58,633 nucleotides of DNA from an uncultured Bacilli bacterium (GCA_944358415.1 CALVRA010000007.1:1-58633), one strand, 5' to 3'. Positions 49,401-58,303 are shown, counted from the stretch's first letter. Notes: generated by a model from the letters alone, not told the origin. Translations and numbers: made by a program.

Positions 49401-50925
49401 CTGTCCAAAATGTAAAGCCAAATTAAATAAAGAAGGTCAAGACATGCCATTCGCCACTTTCTTAGGTTTCCATGCCGATAAAGTTCCAGATATCGACTTA
49501 AATTTCTCAGACTTAAACCAAGCAGCCGCCCATGAATATACAAAAGTATTATTCGGTGTAGATAACGTTTATAGAGCTGGAACCATTGGTACTGTTGCCG
49601 ATAAAACAGCCTTTGGTTATGTCAAAGGATACTGTGAAGATAAAGGCATAACCATGAGAACAGCCGAAGTTGAAAGACTAGCTAAAGGATGTACTGGAGT
49701 CAAAAGAACTACTGGACAGCACCCAGGTGGTATAGTCGTTATTCCAGGATATATGGATGTCTTTGATTTCACTCCATTCCAATATCCGGCCGATGACGTC
49801 ACCTCCGCATGGCGTACCACTCACTTTGATTATCACGCCATCGACCAAGATGTTTTAAAACTAGATATTCTAGGACATTCTGGACCAACAAAATTAAGAT
49901 TAATTCAAAACATAACTGGTGATGATGTTACCAAAGTTCCATTAGATGATAAAGAAACTATGGGTATATTCCTTTCACCAAAACCTTTAGGAGTAACTAA
50001 AGAACAAATTATGAATGATACAGGTACCTTAGGAATACCAGAATTTGGAACACCTTTTACCTTACAAATGGTCAAAGAAACCAAACCAAAAACCTTTGCC
50101 GAACTTGTCAAAATATCAGGACTATCACACGGTACTGATGTATGGAATGGTAATGCCAAAGATTTAATTGACCAAGGAATAGTTCCATTCAGTGAAGTAA
50201 TAGGATGTCGTGATGATATCATGGTTTACCTAATGTATCACGGAGTAGAACCAATCAAAGCATTCAAAATAATGGAATTTGTTCGTAAAGGTAAAGCCAC
50301 TAAAGAACCAGAACAATGGGCTGAATATACTGAAATATTAAAAAATGCTGGCATTGAACCTTGGTTCATAGAATCATGTAGAAAAATTAAATACATGTTC
50401 CCAAAAGCCCATGCAGTTGCCTATGTCATCAATGCTTTTAGAATAGCTTATTATAAAGTTCATAAACCTTCAGTCTATTATGCTGCCCAATTTTCAGCAG
50501 AATATGATGACTTTGATATTGAATCCATGATCAAAGGTTATGAAACCGTCAAACAAAGAATCATTGAAATAAACGAAAAAGGCTATGATGCCACCAATAA
50601 AGAATCATCTGTTTTAGAATGTTTAAAAGTTGCTTTAGAAGCTTTAGCTAGAAATATCAAATTTAAACCAGTTGACTTATATAAAAGTCATTATCACGAT
50701 TTTATCATTGATGATGACGGAAATTTAATCCCACCATTTAAAGCCATTGATGGACTAGGGGAAGTCGTAGCTAAAAACATAGTCGAAGAAAGAGATAAAA
50801 AACCATTCATCAGCATCGAAGATCTTCAAAAAAGAGCTAAACTTTCCTCAACCTTAATTGAAAAATTAAGAGCCATGGGCATCTTAGATGGTATGGATGA
50901 ATCTAGTCAGTTATCCTTATTTTAA
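46432..50925 (+). CDS. polC: DNA polymerase III alpha subunit, Gram-positive type
   Basis: This 1497-residue replicase has an OB fold (about 200-290), a PHP domain (RIELHAHTKMSQMDGVAD, then ITDHNGCQAFP) and an inserted 3'-5' exonuclease (YVVFDLETTGFNAGG, about 400-570). The polymerase core carries RGSVGSSLVANMMG, PDIDLNFS and TGQHPGGI. A zinc knuckle (CPNCKHS and CPKCKAK) lies near 964-1005, and LEKLRAMGILDG near the end. It is the leading-strand polymerase. The dispersed hairpin at 50947 follows the stop. Confidence 0.98.
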   Translation: MDKLSLLITQLNIDNTYFENGKLDKIICNKNKDKYLFCLSLNNILPINMYQNFIHNLKKHFNQVNVSAKIIANNYTEKDLKEYYNHFLENYSKQAPLLKMFININISLDDDNLIVNLTNKAEEMKFKSIKDNLKEDLNKAGFNINIITKIDELKAQELREEIEKEKIKIVPKITEKKESPFIMGREITDEATPINLITFEMDNVTVDAKIFGIDFFESAKSNFKIITLKITDGTDSMYCKIFSREDDEYNKYKKALKEGKYYIIRGYTKNDKYSGEIVLNARDINISQKEDVARKDAAEKKRIELHAHTKMSQMDGVADEVKLVETAMKFGHKAIAITDHNGCQAFPHVFNLVTKYNKGKEDKDKFKALYGTELTLIDDSVNIVLRPSDLKLLETTYVVFDLETTGFNAGGADSIIEIGAVKINSGEIIDRFDELINPGRKLPAKITELTNITDDMLKDKDTEENAVKRFKQWVGDLPMVAHNAKFDVSFINMAHSKYNLGKFTNTVIDTLELSRALDTGYARHSLSALVKRYEVPWDESAHHRGDYDAEGTALVFHKMLKKLVSRNFETIKDLDKLVSKDEIHKYGASFHVNLLAKNKKGLKNLFKIISLANTKYLYKTPRILRSEIEKHREGLLIGSGCYESEIFIQARSKNDEELANLINFYDYIEVQPPEVYDHLLQMGDFANKAELLEHIKKIIRVTKESGKLIVATGDVHQIEPEDRIYREIIVNQKVPGGGRHPLAKKGITQIPNQYLRTTDEMMQDFDFLPKDLAEEIVITNPNKIADMIDIIEVIIDTGGIPFAPKIPNCTETTTDMVYNKAESIYGYPLPYNIEERLASELYGDEPFNTIKKLIPKNNLTEEEYQTKIHKKLNDVMKSYKEGVINLFKEENPNLTDDEIKDKMTGIIGANFDVIYLIAQKLVKKSNDDGYLVGSRGSVGSSLVANMMGITEVNALPPHYVCPNCKHSIFELNGKSLGEDYGSGYDLPDMNCPKCKAKLNKEGQDMPFATFLGFHADKVPDIDLNFSDLNQAAAHEYTKVLFGVDNVYRAGTIGTVADKTAFGYVKGYCEDKGITMRTAEVERLAKGCTGVKRTTGQHPGGIVVIPGYMDVFDFTPFQYPADDVTSAWRTTHFDYHAIDQDVLKLDILGHSGPTKLRLIQNITGDDVTKVPLDDKETMGIFLSPKPLGVTKEQIMNDTGTLGIPEFGTPFTLQMVKETKPKTFAELVKISGLSHGTDVWNGNAKDLIDQGIVPFSEVIGCRDDIMVYLMYHGVEPIKAFKIMEFVRKGKATKEPEQWAEYTEILKNAGIEPWFIESCRKIKYMFPKAHAVAYVINAFRIAYYKVHKPSVYYAAQFSAEYDDFDIESMIKGYETVKQRIIEINEKGYDATNKESSVLECLKVALEALARNIKFKPVDLYKSHYHDFIIDDDGNLIPPFKAIDGLGEVVAKNIVEERDKKPFISIEDLQKRAKLSSTLIEKLRAMGILDGMDESSQLSLF

Positions 50926-50946
50926 AACAAGTCTAAATGAACTGAA

Positions 50947-50978
50947 CCCCGTTTCTTGGACATAGAAACGAGGTTTTT
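50947..50978 (+). terminator. Hairpin after polC, second copy of the dispersed repeat
   Basis: CCCCGTTTC pairs with GAAACGAGG (one mismatch) over the loop TTGGACATA, then T5. From TGAAC to TTTTTATAT it matches 386-425 except at two bases. Confidence 0.8.
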
Positions 50979-50980
50979 AT

Positions 50981-51405
50981 ATGTCAAAATTAACTTATGA
51001 AGAAAAAAGATAACTGATATTATAGTAAAAATAGAAGAAACAATAATAAATACAAAATCCACTAAAACTGCAAAAGCAAATATGATTGCCAAAAATAATG
51101 TTTCAATTAACAAGTAGAAAACAGTTAAGAGAAATATCTAAGGAAGATGAGGATTTGGAAAATATGGCAAAAATAATCGAAGATTTAAATGAAGATAAAC
51201 ACATTATAGGTTTATATGACAAAGAAAAAATGGATGAATGGATGAAAAAAATGATCATGACGAAGCAATAAAAGAAGGCCTAGAACAAGGATCAAACAGT
51301 AAAGCAATAGAAATTGCTAAAAAGATGCTTAAAGAAAACAAGAAAATATCTGATATTTCTAGATTAACAGGTTTAGATGAAAAAACTATTCAAAGTTTAA
51401 AATAA
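50981..51405 (+). pseudogene. Remnant of an Rpn/PD-(D/E)XK recombination-promoting nuclease
   Basis: From 51086 the frame reads SRKQLREISKEDEDLENMAK and LYDKEKMDEWMKK and stops at 51271. In another frame the end continues: EAIKEGLEQGSNSKAIEIAK, KMLKENKKISDISRLTGLDE, ending TIQSLK at 51405. This is the helical C-terminal half of Rpn/YhgA-like transposase-related nucleases; the catalytic N-terminal half is missing. A short start (MSKLTYEEKR) at 50981, right after the repeat hairpin, may be the old 5' end. AAGTTC/GAACTT at 51405-51421 with T residues ends it. Confidence 0.65.
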
Positions 51406-51468
51406 AGTTCAAAATGAACTTTTTTCTTATTTCAATAAATGTTACAATATTATTAGGGTGATTTAATT

Positions 51469-54054
51469 ATGAAAAAAATAACAATGATAGATGGAAATAA
51501 TTTAATGTTTAGAAGCTATTATGCAACTGCCTATAATGGCAACTTTATGAATAATAGTAAAGGTTTCCCAACCAATGCCTTATTTGGATTTGTAAACATG
51601 ATTAATAAAATAATAAGTGAAGAAAAACCAGAATATATCTTAGTTGCTTTTGATAAAGGAAAAACCTTTAGACACGAACAGTATGAAGGGTATAAAGATG
51701 GTAGAGTAGAAACCCCAGATGAATTAAAAAAACAATTTCCAAAGGCCAAAGAATTATTAACTGCTATGGGTATAAAATACTACGAAATAGATAATTACGA
51801 AGCTGATGATATCATCGGTACCTTTGCCAAATTCTGTGATGATGACCCTGACTTTATTGGAACCATAGTTAGTAGTGATAAAGATTTACTCCAATTAATT
51901 TCAAATGATGTTGATATCAAACTATTAAAACAAAAAGATTATATTAGATATAATGAAAAAACATTTAAAGAAGATTATGGTATTGAACCGATAAATGTCA
52001 TTGATTTAAAAGCCTTAATGGGTGACTCATCAGATAATATTCCAGGTGTTAAAGGAATAGGAGAAAAAACAGCTTTAAAATTACTTCATGAATATAAAAA
52101 CCTAGATGGTATTTATAATAATATAGATAATATTAAAGGAAAACTCAAAGAAAAATTAATTACAGATAAAGAAAACGCCTATAAATCATATCATCTTGCC
52201 ACTATCATCAAAGATGTCCCAATGGAAATATCCATAGAAAATACTAAATATCAAGGTGAAAACAAAGAAAAACTAACCAAATTGTATGAAGATTTAGAAT
52301 TTTATTCATTCTTAAAAAAACTAAATACCAAAGAAGTTCCTAAAAAAGAAATAAATGTTCAGATAATAAGAAATGTAAATGACATTAAAATTGATGGAGA
52401 TATAGCTATTTACCTAGAAATACTTGGTCAAAACTATCATAAAGCACCAATTTTAGGCATGGGAGTTTATAATGATAAAATAGCTTACTTTATTCCATTA
52501 GAAATACTAAAACAAAACCCTAAATTTCTGAAAGAAAATATTAAATATACCTATGATTTAAAAAAGACTATTGTTGCTTTAAAATGGCAAAATATCGATA
52601 TTGAAAATGTCGCATTTGACACTATGATTGCCGGCGCACTACTTGACTACAATATGAAAGAAGATGTTGCCTATCTCGCAAATCAAATAGATTATAACTT
52701 AGAATTTTATGAAAAAATATATGGTAAAAACTCTAGCCTTAAAAAACCAGATGAAAATATAATAGCTAAAGAATGTGTAGATAGAGCTAAATTTATTTAT
52801 GAAACAAAAAAATTTTTCCAAACTAAAATACAAGAAGAAAATGTTGAATACCTATATAATGAAATAGAACTTCCTCTTGCCACAGTCCTAGCTGATATGG
52901 AATTCACTGGTGTTAAAGTTGACGCTAATGTATTAAGAAACATAGGTGAAGATATCAAAATAAAATTAGAACTTTTAACTAAAGATATTTATAATAACGC
53001 TGGCTGCGAATTTAATATTTCATCTCCAAGTCAATTAAGTGAAGTCTTATTTGAAAAACTAAACCTTCCACATAAAAAGAAAACAGCTAGTGGTTATTCC
53101 ACAGCTATTGACGTTTTAAAAAAATTAAAAGATAAACATCCAATAATAGGTCAAATAATTGAATACCGTAAACTAGCTAAAATATATGGAACTTATGTAG
53201 AAGGATTAATAAACACTATTCATGATGATAAAATTCATACCATTTATACCCAAAACTTAACGAGAACTGGTAGACTATCGTCAGTAGAACCTAACCTTCA
53301 AAATATTCCAGTTAGAGATGACTATGGAAGATTAATTAGAAAAGCTTTCATTCCAAATTATGATTATATACTAAGTGCCGATTATTCTCAAATAGAACTT
53401 CGTGTTCTTGCTCACATGGCTGACGTTCATGCGTTAAAAGAAGCTTTTCAAAATAAAATAGATATTCATTCAAAAACAGCTAGTGATATTTTTAAAGTTC
53501 CACTAGAACTTGTCACTAGCCAAATGCGTAGAGTAGCTAAAGCTGTCAATTTTGGTATTATTTATGGTATCAGTAGTTTTGGTTTAGCTGAAAATATTGG
53601 AATAAGACCAGCAGAAGCTAAAAATTTTATTGATACTTACCTAGAAACATATCCAGGAATAAAAGAATATATGGATAATTCCATTAATAAAGCTAAAAAG
53701 CAAGGCTATGTCACTACTTTATTTAATCGAAAAAGAAATATCCCTGAATTAAAAAACACTGTATATACAATTAGACAAAGTGGAGAAAGAATTGCTTTAA
53801 ATACACCTATTCAAGGCACTGCCGCTGATATAATTAAATTAGCTATGGTCAAAGTTTATAAAGCATTAAAAGAAAATAACCTAAAAACTAAAATGATTAT
53901 CCAAGTACATGATGAATTAATATTTGATGTTCCAAAAGAAGAATTAGAAAAAGTAAAACAAATAGTAACTCAAATAATGGATAATGTAACTAAATTAAGT
54001 GTCCCATTAGATATTGATATTAACATGGGTCAAAACTGGGCTGAGGCGAAATAA
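51469..54054 (+). CDS. polA: DNA polymerase I
   Basis: This 861-residue repair polymerase has a 5'-3' exonuclease at 1-290 (VAFDKGKTFRHEQYEGYKDG, SSDKDLLQ, GVKGIGEKTA). A 3'-5' exonuclease-like domain (310-480) has AIYLEILG where the catalytic DxE is expected, so proofreading is probably lost, as in Bacillus. The polymerase domain has DYSQIELRVLAH, RRVAKAVNFGIIYG and QVHDEL. Its stop overlaps the start of the nuclease gene (TAATG). Confidence 0.97.
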   Translation: MKKITMIDGNNLMFRSYYATAYNGNFMNNSKGFPTNALFGFVNMINKIISEEKPEYILVAFDKGKTFRHEQYEGYKDGRVETPDELKKQFPKAKELLTAMGIKYYEIDNYEADDIIGTFAKFCDDDPDFIGTIVSSDKDLLQLISNDVDIKLLKQKDYIRYNEKTFKEDYGIEPINVIDLKALMGDSSDNIPGVKGIGEKTALKLLHEYKNLDGIYNNIDNIKGKLKEKLITDKENAYKSYHLATIIKDVPMEISIENTKYQGENKEKLTKLYEDLEFYSFLKKLNTKEVPKKEINVQIIRNVNDIKIDGDIAIYLEILGQNYHKAPILGMGVYNDKIAYFIPLEILKQNPKFLKENIKYTYDLKKTIVALKWQNIDIENVAFDTMIAGALLDYNMKEDVAYLANQIDYNLEFYEKIYGKNSSLKKPDENIIAKECVDRAKFIYETKKFFQTKIQEENVEYLYNEIELPLATVLADMEFTGVKVDANVLRNIGEDIKIKLELLTKDIYNNAGCEFNISSPSQLSEVLFEKLNLPHKKKTASGYSTAIDVLKKLKDKHPIIGQIIEYRKLAKIYGTYVEGLINTIHDDKIHTIYTQNLTRTGRLSSVEPNLQNIPVRDDYGRLIRKAFIPNYDYILSADYSQIELRVLAHMADVHALKEAFQNKIDIHSKTASDIFKVPLELVTSQMRRVAKAVNFGIIYGISSFGLAENIGIRPAEAKNFIDTYLETYPGIKEYMDNSINKAKKQGYVTTLFNRKRNIPELKNTVYTIRQSGERIALNTPIQGTAADIIKLAMVKVYKALKENNLKTKMIIQVHDELIFDVPKEELEKVKQIVTQIMDNVTKLSVPLDIDINMGQNWAEAK

Positions 54055-54773
54055 TGAAAAGAAGAAGTAAAAATAAACAAAGAAATCTCTTCCTAACAGT
54101 ATTAACCCTAATTATAATACTTTGTATCACATATCAAAATGAAATAAAAACATTTCTAACAGAGCCTTTAATTGAAAATCACACATACACATTAAATGAT
54201 ATTCCAAAATTTAGTGGAAAAGAATATATTCAAATAAATGACAATAAACCAAACTTTCAAGAAGAAGATTATAATAAACAAACTTTTGAAACATATAGTA
54301 ATTTAGATTATTTAAATAGGGCTGGAACCGCTTTTGCCAAAGTTTCAAAAGAAACCATGCCTAAAGAAGAAAGAACATCCATCGGCATGATTAAACCATC
54401 AGGGTGGCATACAGTTAAATATGATATTGTAAGTGGTAAATATTTGTACAATAGATGTCATCTAATAGGCTATCAATTAACCGGTGAAAACGCTAATGAA
54501 AAAAATCTTATAACCTGTACAAGACAAATGAACACCGGTGCTATGCTAGACTTTGAAAATAAAGTAGCTGATTATATAAAAGAAACAAATAATTCAGTAT
54601 TATATAGAGTAACTCCAATATATAAGGAAGCTAATTTACTCGCAAGTGGTGTTCAAATAGAAGCAAGTTCCGTAGAAGATAAATGTAAATCGCTTTGTTT
54701 CAATGTTTACATTTATAATGTCCAAGACGGAATAACAATTGATTATACAAATGGTGATAGTCATCTATCTTGA
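54054..54773 (+). CDS. Exported DNA/RNA non-specific endonuclease
   Basis: This 239-residue protein has one N-terminal membrane helix (LFLTVLTLIIILCITY) and an outside beta-beta-alpha-metal nuclease. The active site reads NRCHLIGYQLTGENANEKNL, in which His is the general base (DRGH-like) and Asn binds the metal; NLITCTRQMN follows. It resembles streptococcal EndA/Spd nucleases used for DNA uptake or nutrient scavenging. It is translationally coupled to polA. A hairpin with T9 follows at 54840-54898. Confidence 0.88.
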   Translation: MKRRSKNKQRNLFLTVLTLIIILCITYQNEIKTFLTEPLIENHTYTLNDIPKFSGKEYIQINDNKPNFQEEDYNKQTFETYSNLDYLNRAGTAFAKVSKETMPKEERTSIGMIKPSGWHTVKYDIVSGKYLYNRCHLIGYQLTGENANEKNLITCTRQMNTGAMLDFENKVADYIKETNNSVLYRVTPIYKEANLLASGVQIEASSVEDKCKSLCFNVYIYNVQDGITIDYTNGDSHLS

Positions 54774-54839
54774 TTTATAATCAAAATATTCCCAAATAAC
54801 ATAAATAATAAACTTAATTTGTTCAATAAAATAATCCAT
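54765..54839 (-). CDS. Small 24-residue peptide ORF
   Basis: The ORF starts MDYFIEQIKFIIYV and ends FDYKSR. It is aromatic, amphipathic and possibly membrane-active. AAGGAGG stands seven bases before its ATG. Upstream is the 17-bp element shared with the nuclease gene at 2231-2247. However, the ribosome site is also one arm of the terminator for the plus-strand operon, so its presence could be chance. It overlaps the end of the endonuclease gene. Confidence 0.4.
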   Translation of the reverse strand: MDYFIEQIKFIIYVIWEYFDYKSR

Positions 54840-54898
54840 GGAAATTCCTCCTTTCATATATAAACATACGACGAAAGTAGAGGATTTCCTTTTTTTTC
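54840..54898 (+). terminator. Terminator of polA-endonuclease
   Basis: GGAAAT, CCTC and CTTTC (54840-54855) pair with GAAAG, GAGG and ATTTCC (54873-54889) with small bulges; T9 follows. Confidence 0.7.
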
Positions 54899-54902
54899 AG
54901 AT

Positions 54903-54930
54903 AAAAAAGATAAGTTTAATCACTTATCTT
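54903..54930 (-). terminator. Terminator of the helical-repeat gene
   Basis: On the minus strand AAGATAAG pairs with CTTATCTT, then a T run. Confidence 0.65.
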
Positions 54931-54978
54931 ATGCTATTTCTAGTTCACAAAAAATAATAATTAATCAAAAACTTAACA

Positions 54979-56448
54979 TTATTTCTTTGTTAGTTTTTTT
55001 ACCTTCTTGCCATTTGATTTATTAAACTCAAGGGTTGCCTCACCAACCGTTTTATCTTGATTTTGTTCATCTAACATAAATTCCATAAAGTCATAAGCAA
55101 GCTGCTGTGAAGTATTATATGATATATTATTTTCATCTAAATATTTCTGTGCATTATCTATATAAAATACATTTTTAGATGACATAATACCATCCATTAA
55201 AATATTGATTGCATATCCTTTTGAATTTATCAAAAAATTATACATTGCCTCTATATTACCAGAGTTTACAACCGCTTTAGCGCATTTTTCGATATAATTA
55301 ACTAACTGAGATGAATTACTACAGTAGCAGAAGTATATTCCAACTTCCACAATCTTCATAGTCTGGTTTAATTCAAGTAACTTATTAACAATATTATCAT
55401 TTAAAAAATTATAAGTCCTAATAAAATAGCTAATACTATCAGCTAATTGATGTTTAGAAAAACTTAATTTACTTTGGTCATCATACTGTGCTAAAGTATT
55501 TGAAATTTTATCTAAAAGCATAAATTTTAATGAATTATCCCTACATGAATCAACCACCGAAGCCATCATGTTTATATCATCTAAATTATCAAATTTTTCT
55601 ACCGCATGTACTAGCGACGTAAATATGATAGGTAAATTGTCCCACTTAGTTATTCTAGCTAATTCAATAATATTTTTAGCATCATGACTATTAATAATTA
55701 TATCGAAATATTTACCAATATCACCAATTTTTTTATCTGCTAACTCAAGAATATAAGCATATTTTCCATGTTGATCCTGACTATATCTTAAATCAGAAAC
55801 ATAACTGTTATCATCATCAGCTGTCATCAAAGCATCAACTAATTTATTTATCATTTCCTCATTTAGTAGTTTATTACACTCCTTAATAAATTCAAAAATT
55901 TCTGCATCTTTACCATTTTTAATAATATAATCTGTAAATATATTTATATCTCCAATATTATGGTTAACAAAATAAGACATGCACTCAATCTTACCCATAT
56001 AAAATAAAGCGTACTCATTATCCGGTTTTTCCATAAAAGCAGCTATTAAATTATCAGTAGGTACATTTTCACACTTTTGAATAAATTGAACAATATCACT
56101 ATAATTACCACGTTTTATTATGATATCAGAAATTTTGTCAATCGGTGCATTAGGAAAATTTTCAGCAGTATTGATAAAAAACTCTATAGGGATTGTATCG
56201 CCAAATCTCTCAATTATATAATCAAATGAGACACCATCAATATCTGAAATAAAATCATAAATATATTTATTTTTTTCGTTACTATCATAGAAAGAACTAT
56301 AAGTTTTCACAATTGCTTCCGTTAATTTTTGTACTACTTCATCGGAAATTTCCCCATTCATACTAGCTGAGAAATCATATATATACTTAGCATTATTACT
56401 AGCAATAACTTTGTCAGCCCATTTTTTTATAAGTTCATTTGTTTCCAT
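54979..56448 (-). CDS. All-helical repeat protein of unknown function
   Basis: The start at 56448 is chosen because GGAG lies between it and the earlier ATG at 56463. The 489 residues contain about ten or more imperfect helical repeats of 30-45 residues. Examples are IIKRGNYSDIVQFIQKCENV, IIKNGKDAEIFEFIKECNKL, IINSHDAKNIIELARITKWD and VVNSGNIEAMYNFLINSKG. It is acidic overall with a basic C-terminal tail (NGKKVKKLTKK). There is no signal peptide. It looks like a HEAT/ARM-type scaffold. No family is recognised. It lies 34 bases after serS and may be cotranscribed with it. Confidence 0.6.
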   Translation of the reverse strand: METNELIKKWADKVIASNNAKYIYDFSASMNGEISDEVVQKLTEAIVKTYSSFYDSNEKNKYIYDFISDIDGVSFDYIIERFGDTIPIEFFINTAENFPNAPIDKISDIIIKRGNYSDIVQFIQKCENVPTDNLIAAFMEKPDNEYALFYMGKIECMSYFVNHNIGDINIFTDYIIKNGKDAEIFEFIKECNKLLNEEMINKLVDALMTADDDNSYVSDLRYSQDQHGKYAYILELADKKIGDIGKYFDIIINSHDAKNIIELARITKWDNLPIIFTSLVHAVEKFDNLDDINMMASVVDSCRDNSLKFMLLDKISNTLAQYDDQSKLSFSKHQLADSISYFIRTYNFLNDNIVNKLLELNQTMKIVEVGIYFCYCSNSSQLVNYIEKCAKAVVNSGNIEAMYNFLINSKGYAINILMDGIMSSKNVFYIDNAQKYLDENNISYNTSQQLAYDFMEFMLDEQNQDKTVGEATLEFNKSNGKKVKKLTKK

Positions 56449-56482
56449 ATTTTCTCCAATCATAATATTTTAAAAAGAAAAG

Positions 56483-57769
56483 TTAATTTTTAGGAATTAA
56501 TTTTTCTTTACCACCCATATAAGGTCTTAAAACCTCAGGAATATTTACACTACCATCTTCATTTACATTGTTTTCCAAAAATGCAATCAAACCACGTGGA
56601 GTAGCAAGTACCGTATTATTCAAAGTAGTCACATACTCATTACCATTTTTAGTTTTCATACGTATTCCAAGTCTTCTAGCTTGTGCATCACCTAAAATAG
56701 AGCATGATCCAACCTCAAAATATTTGTTTTGTCTAGGACTAAACGCCTCAACATCACAAGACTTAACTTTTAAATCAGCTAAATCACCACTACAACACTC
56801 CAAAGTCCTAACTGGAATATCTAAACTTCTAAAAAACTCCACTGTGTACTTCCACATTTTTTCATAAAATTTCATACCATTTTCAGGTTTACATAAAACA
56901 ACCATCTCTTGCTTCTCAAACTGATGAACTCTATATAAACCTCTTTCCTCAATACCATGAGCTCCAACTTCTTTCCTAAAACATGGTGAATAACTAGTCA
57001 AAGTAATTGGAAGTTCATCCTCTTTAATAATTTGTCCTTGAAATTTACCAATCATAGAATGCTCAGAAGTTCCAATTAAATATAAATCTTCATCTTCGAT
57101 TTTATACATCATCGCATCCATTTCCTCAAAACTCATAACCCCATTTACAACCTCACTTCTAATCATAAAAGGGGGAATGCAGTAGGTAAAACCTTTATCA
57201 ATCATGAAATCACGAGCATAACTAAGCATCGCAGAATGTAGTCTCGCTACATCACCCATCAAATAATAAAAGCCATTTCCACTAGTTCTACCTGCACTTT
57301 CCTTATCTAAACCATTAAGTCTCGCACAAATATCCGCATGATGAGGAATCTCAAATGATGGAATAACCGGTTCTCCAAACTTTTCTAACTCTACATTTTT
57401 AGAATCATCTTCACCAATTGGTACAGATGGATCCATAATATTTGGAATAACCATCATATCCTCATGAATTTTAGCTCTAAACTGTTCTTCTTTTTTCTCA
57501 AGTTCTAAAATTTCATCACCGTATTTACTAACTTCTTTTTTAACTTTTTCTGCCTCATCTTTTTTACCATCGCGCATTAAAGCGCCGATTAAGGCGCTTT
57601 TTTCATTCTTTTCTTTTCTAAGTTCATCACCTTTTAACTTAGCTTCACGGCACTTAATATCAAGTTCATATACTTCATCAACTAAAGGAAGTTTCTTGTC
57701 TTGAAACTTCTTTTTAATATTTTCCTTAACTAAATCTTTATTTTCACGTATTAATTTAATGTCAATCAT
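56483..57769 (-). CDS. serS: Seryl-tRNA synthetase
   Basis: This 428-residue class II synthetase has an N-terminal tRNA-binding coiled coil (about 30-100). The catalytic domain has FRKEVGAHGIEERGLYRVHQ (motif 2), GTSEHSM, FEVGSCSILGDAQARR and TPRGLIAFLENN (motif 3). It charges tRNA-Ser. It overlaps the upstream HD-like gene by four bases, and both are downstream of a T-box leader whose specifier reads UCU (Ser), which fits its product. Confidence 0.97.
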   Translation of the reverse strand: MIDIKLIRENKDLVKENIKKKFQDKKLPLVDEVYELDIKCREAKLKGDELRKEKNEKSALIGALMRDGKKDEAEKVKKEVSKYGDEILELEKKEEQFRAKIHEDMMVIPNIMDPSVPIGEDDSKNVELEKFGEPVIPSFEIPHHADICARLNGLDKESAGRTSGNGFYYLMGDVARLHSAMLSYARDFMIDKGFTYCIPPFMIRSEVVNGVMSFEEMDAMMYKIEDEDLYLIGTSEHSMIGKFQGQIIKEDELPITLTSYSPCFRKEVGAHGIEERGLYRVHQFEKQEMVVLCKPENGMKFYEKMWKYTVEFFRSLDIPVRTLECCSGDLADLKVKSCDVEAFSPRQNKYFEVGSCSILGDAQARRLGIRMKTKNGNEYVTTLNNTVLATPRGLIAFLENNVNEDGSVNIPEVLRPYMGGKEKLIPKN

Positions 57770-58278
57770 CTTATCTCTCCTTCTAAATCATTCAAATATC
57801 CCATAATCTTCTCATATTGAGGTCTATATTTAACTTCAATTCTATTTAAATAATCATCTGTTACTTCAATATCATCTAAATTCATACTTTGTTCAATATC
57901 AGCTTTCTTAATTTGTAAAGCCATATTATTTTTACTACTAATAATTCTATTTATAAATTCATCATAAGATTCTCCTGCCTCTCTTGTCATTAAAACAACC
58001 GTTTTAACAACATCGCTTGGAAAACCAATTTCATTTAAATCATTAGCTGTAATATCTGTCTCTTTCATAATATTGTGCAAAAGCGAGGTAGCCTTTGCTT
58101 TGTCATCAGAAAATCTATCTGCCACCGACTTTAAATAATCTAAATAGGGAACACCAGATTTTCTTTTTTTACCAGCAAAAACTCGCTCACAAATTAAATA
58201 AGCTTTACCATAAAGATTCTCCGCATCCATAAACCCAGCGATTTCCTCTTTATTAAAATACTTTAACCAATTATTCAT
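57766..58278 (-). CDS. Degenerate HD-domain protein, (p)ppGpp-hydrolase-like
   Basis: The 170 residues follow the RelA/SpoT-type HD hydrolase pattern (AYLICERVFAGKKRKSGVPY, SLLHNIMKETDITANDLNEI, VVKTVVLMTREAGESYDEFI, ALQIKKADIEQSMN). The HD pair itself reads HN (LLHNIM), and the early His of AGQ-x-HP type segments is not seen. Metal binding is therefore likely impaired. AAAGGAGGTAGAAAT leads the ATG. It is the first gene after the serine T-box and overlaps serS, so it is made when uncharged tRNA-Ser rises. A sensor or binding role in the stringent response is an inference. Confidence 0.7.
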   Translation of the reverse strand: MNNWLKYFNKEEIAGFMDAENLYGKAYLICERVFAGKKRKSGVPYLDYLKSVADRFSDDKAKATSLLHNIMKETDITANDLNEIGFPSDVVKTVVLMTREAGESYDEFINRIISSKNNMALQIKKADIEQSMNLDDIEVTDDYLNRIEVKYRPQYEKIMGYLNDLEGEIR

Positions 58279-58303
58279 ATTTCTACCTCCTTTTTAAAGC
58301 AAA

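Noticed and set aside
50922-51113. Antisense 63-residue hydrophobic ORF after polC
   Set aside because: It overlaps the conserved hairpin and the Rpn remnant, has no RBS-promoter support, and its hydrophobicity comes from A/T-rich sequence.
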